DNA of 64,000 nt from Septoria linicola (lineage: Eukaryota; Ascomycota; Dothideomycetes; Mycosphaerellales; Mycosphaerellaceae), in the NCBI GenBank assembly GCA_024114885.1, contig CP099418.1, positions 5,704,001 to 5,768,000 of the forward strand. The letters are read 5' to 3'. A model generated the notes under the pieces. The model had not been told where the DNA came from and ran no database searches. It was given only the letters and a program-made list of their open reading frames with translations. A program made the translations under genes and the position numbers. Position 1 is the first letter of the stretch; every line of letters starts with the position of its first letter. Positions 24,299-35,200 of this stretch are shown here, one piece after another.

Positions 24299-26919
24299 AG
24301 GACCTATTCTATAGTTCGTATATTACTACGGCTATCAAAGCTAGTAAATATAATAACACGGCCGTCTAGAGTACTAATTGAGCTCTTCTATAAGCTATTA
24401 TCGTAGTTCTTAGAAGCTAGGCGCACTCGCTACGCCTATAGTCGGCTAAGTAAGATCGGGCCGTTCGCTAATAAGACTAGAAAGGGTATAGTAACTCTTA
24501 CGCTAAAGGTATCGATTAGCACCTCTAGGTAGTACTTAATAAAAGTAACCTTGCCTCCGACTCCTCCTATAGTAATATTACCGAGAGAGGTTATACCGAC
24601 TTAAAGCTTTCGAATATGTTCGATTAGTATAATTATTAACTCGGCCCTCTCGTTAATTAAAGACTTACAAGCTATTATTCGAGGTCCGTACTTTATAGGC
24701 ACGTAGATACTTAGAATAATTTAATAGATATTATTAAATAATAGAAGGATATTATTAGTCCGCTCGTAAAGCTCGGAAGCGGGCCTAGGTTTCACTATAT
24801 TAATCGCTATAGTAGTGACCTAGAAGGCCTTGATATCGGTCGCTAAAATAGCTTTCGTTAGCTTCTCCTCTACCTACTCGCTAAAGGCTTTAGATAGTAA
24901 GGAATATATAGTAATCTTAGCTCCGCTACCTCTATTCGTACGCTTCTTTATATAGAGCTTATTAAGCTTCTTACGTAGATCCGTATCGTTCGGAACACGA
25001 CCTTATAAGGAATACGACGCTCGCTCGCTATAGAGAATAATCTCCGCTAAGCTTAACTAGACCTTAGATTCGAGTATTTTGTCTATCTAGAAGACGTTAG
25101 CGTTATTATTAGCGTACGTAGCTCGGAGGTAGTTGTCTATACGCTTAGTCTTTAGAGGCTCCTTAGCCTTCTTCCGCTTTTAAGTATACGTAGAGGCGAC
25201 TAGAACTAGTAGACTATTTAGGTAGTCGTATATCTACTTATCCTCGATCTTATCGTTATTACGTCTCTAAGTTTAAGAATCCTCTAACTCCCCTATATCT
25301 GTAAGGTAAGGAGCCGGCTAGTTTTTATCTTTAACCTCTTTAATACAAGGGTAACGATAAGCGTAGGTTCTTATAGCTATAGCCTAGGTCGTAATCCGCT
25401 TCTATACTCCTATTAGCTGTCTTCTAACTAGACGAGAAGGGTTTAGGTTCCGCTTTGTCTTTACGCTGTCTCTAGCTACGTAGGCGCTAATTAGATCGTC
25501 CTAATCCTCCTATATAATAGAAGCGACTTGACTAATATTAACGGGACCGTTAATACTAGCTACCTTGTTCGCTATCCTCTACTAGCTCGCTCTTAGCGTT
25601 AATAAACGATCTATATTTTCAAGATCGATCTTCCCGTAGCGCTACTCTAATACTCCTATTAATACGAATAGCTTTAGTAGTTCCTTGTCCTAGTAGTACT
25701 ATATCTTTTCCGTACCTAGGCGAGGCGTTCTATAGTATATAATACTAGTCTTTAGGTCTCTATATATTAAGCTCTTAGTCTCGAACTACTATAGGTACTC
25801 GTAGTTTACGGCTATATAGCCTTCGAGCCTATATATCTAATAACCTAAAATCTTTAGAGCGATCGCTATATAGGTCTTAATTATTAACCCGTTATCTATC
25901 GTAGCTAAGTTAATCGAAATCTCCTAGCTATAAGTAGGCCTTAAAATATATAGATAGTCGTGATCGTGAGACTTTGCCTACTATCCTATCGACGAGCGTA
26001 GTAGCTATAGGCCTCCTTCTTCGAGTCGACGAATCGTAGCGATTATAAGGTCTTATATACTAGCGGTAATATTATCGACGGTTGCCGGCTTACGGCCTTT
26101 ATAGACTACCGTTTCTCTAGCCTTGAACTTAGAGTTTAGTCTTAGAGCGGACTTCTTTACTACTTCGTACAACTACTAGACATCTCTACCGCCTTCGTTA
26201 TATACTTCTAATTTGAAGTCCTTATTACTATTAATCTAACGCTAGGCTGTCTTCAAGAGCTTACTATAATCTAAGTCCTTATTATTAAGATCTAACCTAA
26301 GATAGGCCTAGAGCCTCTTACTAAAACGAAATAGAAGGCCTCGTATAAACAGAAGAGCACGAGAACGCTCGTCTATATACGAAGTAGGCATAGTATTAGA
26401 GTAGAGTATAAACTACCTCAAGTACTCTAAGAGATTATTATCCTCGCTACGGTTAACCTTATAAAGGTTTTCTATATAGTAGTAGTTTCCGAGTATATAT
26501 ATATTATCGTACTTTCGATATTCCTTAATAATCGACTCTTTGAACTTAGCGTAGTCTCGGTCGTAGAAACTATCAAGGCGCTAGTATCGCTTACGTTAGA
26601 CAACCGTAACCTAAGTAAGTAACTTCTTATAAAGCTACTTATTATTATTAATAAGTAGAATAGCGTAGTTCCTATATAGTACTTTAAAGCGCTTAATATA
26701 CTCGGTTACGTTCTCTCTATTAAAGAAAAGATTCTAGTCCGAGCTAGGTAGTAGCGGAACCTAAGCGACAATTACCTTCTAGCTTTAGGTTACTTAGATA
26801 GTCTCTATAAGTAGCTAGAACTACGCTATAGATAGTCTACCTCCTAAGTTCGGTCCTCGAAAGATATTAGTATTAGGGTTAAGGTTAGTACCTCCTTAGT
26901 CCTCTACTTCTATAGACAT
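24299..26919 (-). pseudogene. Gypsy gag and aspartic protease
   Basis: Starts at an ATG (26919-26917) that opens M-S-I-E-V-E-D. An early block N-V-T-E-Y-I-K-R-F is typical of fungal gypsy gag. At about 24700-24450 a retropepsin-like stretch reads L-I-N-E-R-A-E-L, where L-(V/I)-D-(S/T/E)-G-A would be expected, so the catalytic Asp has become Asn. It is followed by G-G-V-G-G-K and I-L-L-S-R. The frame can be followed with TAG/TAA only to about 24300, where the pol frame takes over one base back (-1). Confidence 0.8.
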
Positions 26920-27121
26920 GTCGTTGTCTAGTAGAGGGAATAAAGTAAAAGCGGGTAGTAGCTTTACTAGGGATCTTCGAATTTACTTATTAAGTAGGTT
27001 AGATAAGCTACTCTCTAGTATTTCAGGCCGGCTAATAGATACTAATTCACTTATAGAGCTTGTTCGAAGATATTCTAAGAGTATATTATACTCTCCTTAA
27101 TTAGGTTTTTAAATAAAATAT

Positions 27122-27144
27122 AGTTATCGTTTAAAAAGGTAACT
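27122..27144 (-). repeat. 23-nt palindromic motif in gypsy leader
   Basis: Arms AGTTATC and GGTAACT around an A/T core, about 200 bp upstream of the gag ATG on the element's strand. The same motif sits at 115-137 in the truncated copy. Confidence 0.7.
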
Positions 27145-27858
27145 AAAAAACAAGGGTCTAAAATTTTATTAGCCGTCGGAAGGTAAACGTTAGACTTTTC
27201 TTTATAATACTAGGGCTATATTGATTATGCCTAATAAGCGAAGGTATGTCGTGTCGTATAGTTCGACCGTTTATAGCTAGGCGCGTCTATCTTACTTATT
27301 TAGGTAATTCGCTATATAACTATAGTAGTATAATATTACGTTAGCCTATACTATATACCGGGTCCGAGGCCTTAGACGTGATTAGTATCCTTAGCTAAAC
27401 GATTAGCGTCTCACGCCGTACTAGGGCTTATTCTAAGCGATCTATGTACTAGAGGATACGAGATTGCCTAGACGGGTCCGGCCTATCCTATAGCCTCTAC
27501 GCTATCTAAACGAGAGCGTTTTCACGCTAAACCGGGGTCTAATCGAAGACTATTATAGACATAGAGACCCTAAGTGAATCTCCGATATAGTAAGTCGCCT
27601 TACTATCTATCCGATAATTGCCGAATAGATCCGTACTAAGAGGTACTAGAGGTTTGTAACTTTTCTAGGTTAGAGTAATATCTATATTCTAGGGGCTTCT
27701 ATATTGTTATAGCCCTTTGAGTCGCCTCTTACGTAGGCTCCTTTAGGCCTCTTGTTAATGTTTATAGTACGTTAGTTCTCGCTTTAAGGCTACTATCTAC
27801 CCTCCGCGCTCCTAGTTCTAGTATAAGAGAGAAGAGATAGCCTTACCTTCGGCTCTAT
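27145..27858 (-). other. Gypsy 5' leader
   Basis: Untranslated leader between 5' LTR and gag, matching 138-850. No coding frame seen. I could not identify a convincing tRNA primer site next to the LTR. Confidence 0.7.
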
Positions 27859-28138
27859 TAATAGATAACAACTACTCTAATACTAACCCCCTAGGCAGGT
27901 ATAAGAGTAGTCGCTATAGAACAAGACCTATTTAGAGAGTAATAGTCTTATAATACGTATGTTAACCGGTAGTAACGAGCTTAAACTAGTAGTCCTAAGA
28001 CTAAGAGCCTATACTAGGACCGTAGAATATTAAATTAATCAAGTAGAGTTAAACATTGCTATCTTAGAAACGAGCTACTACCTTACTTTTGTACTAAAAC
28101 TACTAAGCACGGCATGTAGGTAGGCCTTTGCCTTACTA
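27859..28138 (-). repeat. Gypsy 5' LTR
   Basis: 280 bp matching 14904-15183, followed by the target duplication CTAG (28139-28142). Confidence 0.9.
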
Positions 28139-28142
28139 CTAG

Positions 28143-30435
28143 ATAGAACGTACTATAGTAGATATCGATAGTCTTATTTATAGTTTCGCCTATAAGAAGA
28201 GCCTTTACTCTATTCGATTATAGTTAGCTTTATAGATTTAGTTCTATAAGAGCGATAGAGTCTAGCTACTATACTCTAAAGCTCTATAAAATTACTATAC
28301 CTATATAATATATCGTCTCTAATCGCTTAAATTCGTATACGAGTACTAGGTCCGATCTCTAAAAAAGATATTAAAGAGATTACGTACCTCTTACTAAAAC
28401 GATCTAGTTTAGATATACTAGAGAGAAAGTAATATATAGGAGTAGAGATTAATAGGTTTAGTTCTATCGCCTACTCGTAGGCTCTCGTAGAGTCGACCTA
28501 GTCGTAGGTTCTATAGTAAAACATTATAAGTAAGTTCTCTACTATATCTCGTATAGTCGCTATATCTACTACTACTCTAGATTAATTATTATATATATTA
28601 GTATCCTCCTTATAGAGTTATTAGTTCCTCTACTATTACTATCGTCGTATTTATTATTATTATAAGTATAGGATACTTCTATTTACTCTTAGCTACTAAG
28701 GAAAACGCTTTTCTAGTATCTTGTATCTTCTTAGGAATCCGCTACTAGTCTCTAAACGTCTAACTTTTATACGATCCTTATCGAACCTTAAAGATATATC
28801 TTACTTTAATATATTCTACCTTAACCTACTATCGGTCCTCTCGAAAGCGTCTACCTATACTAGGATTAATATTATTTCGCTTCTAGAGCGTCTCGAACTT
28901 AGTATCGATATTCTACTATATTTAGATCTATATTTACTTATAGAGGAGATTAGTAGGTAATTCTATACGAAGATTAGTAGTATAGTCTACTACGACTACT
29001 ACGTCTAGTATATACTTTTAGCCTTACTATACGAGCGTCGCGCCTAACTAACTAATTAGTTCTACTACCTACTATACTATCTTATTACGCTCGGTACTAT
29101 CCGTATACTCGTAGATCGCTTCGATATCGATTAGGGTACTTATATTAATCTACTAGAGAAGAGGACTAGGTCTTATTATATAGTAATAGTAGATAGCTCG
29201 TATAGTATCGGAGCCTATCTAAGAGTAGAGATCCTTATAGATATAGTCGAAGACGAAACGATAGCCTAGGTAGAGCGCGAATCTAATTAGGTTAGGTACT
29301 AAGCGGTCTTCGAAGTAGCTAACTACGTACGACGCGACTACTACGGCTACTTTCCTACTATTAAAATACTATAAGATCTCTAGTTAGCTCGCGACTATCG
29401 AGAAGTCTACCTATATAAATATTAGCTAGAGACTATTTAGAAAGCGGCGCTAGAAGTACTCTTCTATAACTACGAGACTTATAGGCTCGCGATTAATAAT
29501 AATAAGGTTATCTAGAGTACGAGTACTCTCGGCGATTAGTTATAAGAGGAGAGTAGTACTACTCTCTAGCTCTACGACGATCTCTTCTACTCGTATATTA
29601 ACTCGCTCTTTAAAGTTACAATATACGTTAAGCTTACTAATCTCGAAACGCTTAGAGTTATCTCGCGTCTCTTAGAACTAGCGATTAAAGTTCTAATATA
29701 GGTCGAGATACTTACTATTATATACTAGACCGTACTACTTAAGCTAGCTACTATAGTTACTAGGAGTCTAACCGACTCTCTTATATAAAGTAGATACTAT
29801 ATCGTAATCTTTAACGTTAGAAGATAGCTACTAGAAAGAGAAGTAGTTAAAGGCTTTAGTTAATATATAACGAAGTTCTAAGAAAAGAAGACGTATATAG
29901 AGTAGAGAATAGAAGACTATATCGTAAGTAGAAAGAAAGATCCTTTTTATATACGTAAGAGCTATATACTAATTAACGAATAGTAAGGAGATATACTAGT
30001 AAGGAAGCTACTATATACTTAACTAGTACGTTTACGATAATATAACTACCTTACTTATACCTATCTAGTAGATAGATAATATAGTAGAGAGCGTAGAGCC
30101 TTACTATAGAGTACGACTAACGACGAATCTCGTCGAGAGTAAATAATATATTATAGAGCCTATAACTAGATATAGGCCTATATCGTAATTAGAAGGTCGT
30201 CTAGGAGGGATTCGTCTATTTACCTCCTTACTCGTCTAAACCTCTATATCTTCTTTCCTCTCCTATACGTATATATTAAGGCTTAGCGTAGTACGAACGC
30301 GTTTACTACTCGATTTCCTTACTCGCTCGTAGGTAGCCTTACTTTCTTAACGTACTTCTAAAATCTAAACTCGACTCCTAGACTACTCCTATCTATATAA
30401 AATAGATTTACGCGACTACTAATCTTACGTATCTA
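28143..30435 (+). pseudogene. Large unidentified coding region, segment 2
   Basis: Continues 14903 across the gypsy insertion. From about 28720 to 29900 one plus-strand frame carries only TAG/TAA stops and reads as a Leu/Ile/Tyr-rich protein, with L-I-T-L-G-T-I-R-I-L and V-D-S-S-Y-S-I-G-A-Y. An open stretch of 79 codons survives at 28721-28960 in that same frame. No known domain recognised. The Fot1-type transposon interrupts it at 30436. Confidence 0.55.
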
Positions 30436-32214
30436 ATTAGTATCCTTATTAGACAGGTATTCTAATTAACCTTATCTCGTATCTACTACCTTACACGATA
30501 GTATCTTCTAATAAAGAGGTCCTTTAGTAAGCTGTCTATAGATATCTATTCGGTCGTTTTTCAAGTATACGACGTACTATAGAAGCGTACGATATACCTA
30601 ATTCTACCTTCTATACAAGACTCTATAGTACGCTACTAAAGGCTAGTATACCTTCTACGAATAGGGCTCTTTCTCTAATAGAATATAAGATAGTTTATTA
30701 GAAGATTCTCGACCTAGATTTACGTAGTTACTCGCCGATATAGGCTCTCTTCTAAAGCTAGGCCTCCTTAATAACAAAGGTATAGAATATATAAGAGGTT
30801 CGTCTAAGATAGGCTTATTACTTTATCTAGCGTTATCTAGGCTTAGAAACTCGATTATTATAGAGGTAGTTAAACTAGAGAGCTCTAAATAAGAATATAG
30901 AGATTCTCTTAGAGTAGTTTCTACTCGTTTAGAACCTAATAACTAGCTATAGAATTACCTAGTACGATATTTATACCTTTAATAAGAGTAGATCCTAGCT
31001 TAGATACTATTAGAATACTATCGGTATTACTACTACTAAGCGTAGGTAACGACCTAAAGCCTTAGTTTCTAATTCTACGTAGTAGTAGATAGTTATCGCC
31101 TATATCTACGTAGAAGGCTAGTTAGTACCTCTATATATTATCTTCTCTAGTAAGGAAATAAACTAGGCCTAGTTCTACTATCTTCTACTAATATAGAAGC
31201 TAGGAGTTTATCTAAAAGGCTAGACTTCCTTCGATTATTTATTCTAGTAGATTTAGTACTTCGATAACTATACTAAGTATAGAACTATTAGTAAGAAGAG
31301 GCTACTAATTCTAGATAGCTATAATAGCTATACGATACTAGAGTTTAAGTTACTCTATAATTAATAAGGCTTTATTACCCTCTATATACTATCCTATCTA
31401 AGTTACCTATTATAGCTACTAGACGTTAGCTGTTTTAGTCTATTAAAAAAAGTATATTTAGCTAGAATCTCTAGGCTTAGTATAGTTAGATACTACTACC
31501 TAATTAAGAAAGACTTCCTTCTAGAGTTAAGGCCTACGTATAAGGCTATATTTACCTCTTATACGATTAGAGGTACCTTTAGAGGCTTAGGCTTACTACC
31601 TCTAGATATACTAGCTATATTACCTAAGCTAATACTCTATTATAAAACACGAATACTCCTACTACCTTATTTATTAGATATATAGAATACTCTTTAGTAT
31701 CCTAGGTAGATTAAAAGGCAAACTAGTAAGATTAAGGCTAGAGTTATAAGCTATTAGAATAGCTTATTAACCTCTATCCTAAGCGTAGTAGACAAGCTCT
31801 CGAAAGTGTTCTAAAGGATACGAGCTTTAATAATATTACTAGAGGCTCTATATAATAACCCTATAACTATAATTAAAGAATTCTAGTCTTATAGAGTACT
31901 AAGGAAGAAAATCGAGCTTACTTTTAGACTTAATACTTATAAATTAGCTACTAGAGATATAGCTTAGCTCTAGGCTTATTAGGTAATAGAGTAAGTTAAT
32001 TAGATTAAGAAACAGCTTAGAGCCTAACTAACCTATAGTAAGTATAGAATCTAAGGCTATAACTTTAGAGGTTATCTATTAGATAGAGTAACTTCTTAGG
32101 ACTAAATTACTCTAACTTTATAGTTATTCTAACTCCTCTAGTATAAGAAATCTAGTATTAAAGTTAATCTACCTAGTAAATTAATTAGGATACCTATCTA
32201 ATTAGGATACTTAT
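30436..32214 (+). mobile_element. Fot1/pogo-type (Tc1-mariner superfamily) DNA transposon
   Basis: 1,779-bp element with 34-bp terminal inverted repeats (30436-30469 and 32181-32214; 30 of 34 positions match) and TA target duplications (30434-30435 and 32215-32216). It encodes a DDE transposase on the plus strand. Size, TA target and protein type fit the fungal Fot1/pogo group. Confidence 0.9.
30515..32150 (+). pseudogene. Fot1/pogo DDE transposase remnant
   Basis: N-terminal helix-turn-helix/CENP-B-like part from about 30520, with I-R-R-T-I-E-A-Y-D-I and T-F-Y-T-R. The catalytic core follows: Y-T-F-N-K-S-R at about 30975-30995 stands where Y-x-F-D-E-(S/T)-G is usual, so the first Asp is Asn. 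The second catalytic site, L-L-I-L-D-S-Y-N-S-Y at about 31302-31331, keeps its Asp (31314). Further conserved blocks are L-L-D-V-S-C-F-S-L-L-K-K and I-R-G-T-F-R-G-L-G-L-L-P. The frame changes near the A-run at 31444-31450, probably an indel. Other breaks are TAG/TAA. Confidence 0.9.
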
Positions 32215-32216
32215 TA

Positions 32217-35200
32217 AACACGTTCGTAGCTACGCTCGCGATATTATCTCTATTATTCGAGAAGGCTAAGATCGTAGTTATCGACCTAGACACGATCGAC
32301 CTAAGTAACTAGAATCGCTAAAAGAGAACTCTCTAAAATGTCTACTAAAACTTAAGAAGTACTAGTAAAAATCGTTTATTACTTCTATAACGCTTATCGT
32401 AGAAGACAAGTATTATAGAAGTAATACTAACTAGTATAGGAATCGTATCTACGATATAAGTACGAATCGCCTATAACGACTATAGCCTATATATTACTAT
32501 TATACTAACTAGCCTTATTAGAAAGAAGAGAGAAATTACTATCCTATATACTTTATAAGTTACTACTCGTTTCTTATATAGTACTACTAGGATTAGAGAA
32601 GCCTTACTACTTCCTATATAAATCTAAGAGTAGGCTAAAGATATAAATATAGGAGATTAGAGTAATATATCCTCTCGTCGCTCCTCGCTACCTCTACTAC
32701 TTCTCGCTACCTCTACTTCTCGTTTACTACTACTATAGAGGTCGGTAGATAGGTCGTATTACGCGACTATATACCTTAATATCGAATCGCTCGTATCGTA
32801 TCGCGACTAGGAGATATTCGAAGTAGTTAGTATTAGCGTAAGCGATTATACTCTATACGAACGTATTCTATCGTCTATACTAAGAGTAAGAGATTATAGA
32901 ATCTATAGTATCTAATCGTATTTTCGTAGTAGTATTAATACTATACCTAATCGAGAAGTCGTAGAGGTTATAGGAGTCGCGGTCTATAGAGTAAGGCCGA
33001 GCTTAGCTACTAAGTACTCTAGAGTAGTCTAAGCGTCGAAGGTCTATTAGATAATAAGCGTAAGGCTATTAGGTAAGCTTATAATGTCTCTATAGCTCCC
33101 TATACCGATATTACTAGTCTTTAACTAGTAAGAGTACGCTATACGTCGATACCTACTAGTTCTAGCTAGTATACTAGCCTATCTTTATATCGATCGTACG
33201 TCTATCTAAGAGAACCTCTCTCTACGCGTAAGTAATAGCTAATATCTATCCTCGACTCCTTCTAGTATTTTAACTCGTAGTCCTATTACTATCGCTCGTA
33301 CTCTATATCTATACCGTTACGTATCTCTATTTACGTAGTTAAGGAAATAAGATACTCTACGTATATATTACGTAACTCTTCTACTAAACCTTAATAGAAT
33401 TACGATATAGTATTAAATACTAGACGTCTTAGCGTATCTATATCTTATAGTATTTACTAGGAGTATCTTATAGTATTATACGTATCGTTAGCGTCTCGAC
33501 TAATAATACCTACTTTCTTCTTATACTTACTATCGACCTACGCTCCTATAGTTAAACTATATATATCTACCTCGTTCTCTCGTACTATCCTTCTACTTAC
33601 GATCTAGCGCTTCGCCTACCTCCTACTATATATCGTACTACTACTCGCTACCTACCTCTATATTAATATACCTCGTTATAATATTCTACGAGTTTAGAAA
33701 TAGGAGAACGTATTAGACTCCTACGAAGATAAAGTTCTTATCTCGTAGAAGCTTATATAGAAGTAGGTTTTTATAGATATATAGAAAGATAAGAAGATCT
33801 TTTTTAACTCCTCTCTTATCTCTATCTAGGAGGAGATAGTAGAGTCGTATACTATTTATTAGAAGGACGCTCTAGACGAGTCGTACTTAATCCTATACGA
33901 GTATTATACTATATCTAAGGTATATATACTAGCGCGAGTCCTCTATTACTAGAACTAGCGTTATAAACTCTACGCTCTAATCGTATCCGCTCTACTATTA
34001 CGAGTCCTCCTCTAAGCGATAAGTATACTATCTCGAGCTTCTCTTCGCTAGCTCTCGTCGCTATCTACTATAGTAATATCTAGTACTACGCCTAGACTAT
34101 CTAGATCGCTATATACTATAGTAACCTACCTATCTACTATATACGAACTCTCGTAAGTACTATTTACGACTTGTATACTAACGCCTCCTAATAGTACGTC
34201 TAACTACGATCTTTCTCTCTTCTCTACTACTACTCCCGAACTGTCTCTATAACCTTCTAATATAGAAGAAGATAACGCGCTACTACTCTCTATAACTCCT
34301 TATTTAGATAGGTACCTATCTTTAATAAGTAGTTTAGATACTAAAACTCTTTCTTAAGTCTTATAGACTACTACTCGTAGCGCTCTATTTAAGAAGTAGT
34401 ACGAGACTAAAATAGAAAGTAGACCCCTTAACGACGCTTCTACTCTCTAGTTAGCCTCTCGCGTTCTCCTACTACCTATTCCTATTAATAGATATTCTAC
34501 TACGTCTATAAGCGCCTCTACGCTCGTCTCCGAGTCTCTATATAATAGTAGTAGTCGCCTTAGGCGTCTAAGTACTCTCTTCTATAAAGCTCTCTAGAAA
34601 GCTCTACTACTACTTTCTAGTAACTAAAGTCTAGTCTTCTATATAGGAAAGAAAGCTCTCCTAACTCGCTTCTACTCTAATATCTCGACGTAGTCGTCCT
34701 CTTCTAGAGCTACGTATACGCTACTCTCTAAACTAGACCTAATCTTTACTATCTTCTATTCTCGAGAGCTATCTATCTATAGTAAACTATTTACTATAGT
34801 AGTCCTATAGGTATATTAAACTACTTTACGTAATATTGCCTAATAGGATCGTTCTACTATATTATCTAGCTCTAGTAGTAGTTCTCGCTAGCTAGTACCT
34901 CGAAGCTACCTTCTACTCTTAATTAGTATTATCCTCGCTACTATTATCGTAGTAGAAAGGCCTTCTATAAGCTAGGACGGAGTATAAGCTCTCTTTAAGC
35001 GTAAATAGGACGCGATAAAGAGCCTCCTCTACGATATACTATCTTCTATATAGCTTTATTACTTCGATTCTATTACTCGTTCTTAAGTACTTACTACGTT
35101 CTATTAACTCGAAGTAGAGGATTTCTATTAGCTTAGAGACTCGATCTATCCTCGACCTCTCTAGCTAGAGGCTCTATCGTTAGTATAAAAGACTTCTATA

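Larger units (their letters stand above)
14904..28138 (-). mobile_element. Ty3/gypsy LTR retrotransposon with extra ORF3 (complete copy)
   Basis: 13,235-bp element, minus strand, with 280-bp LTRs at 14904-15183 and 27859-28138 and a CTAG target duplication (14900-14903 and 28139-28142; ACTAG if the terminal A is counted twice). In transcription order it holds a long leader, gag with protease, reverse transcriptase, RNase H, integrase with GPY/F module, then a further large ORF3 before the 3' LTR. Pol order RT-RH-IN defines Ty3/gypsy. RIP load is moderate, since some CA/TG survive. At over 13 kb it is unusually long for a fungal gypsy element. Confidence 0.92.

Noticed and set aside
26918..27100. 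Open frame of 60 codons on the plus strand
   Set aside because: It lies antisense to the gypsy leader and gag start on the minus strand and shows no protein-like pattern.
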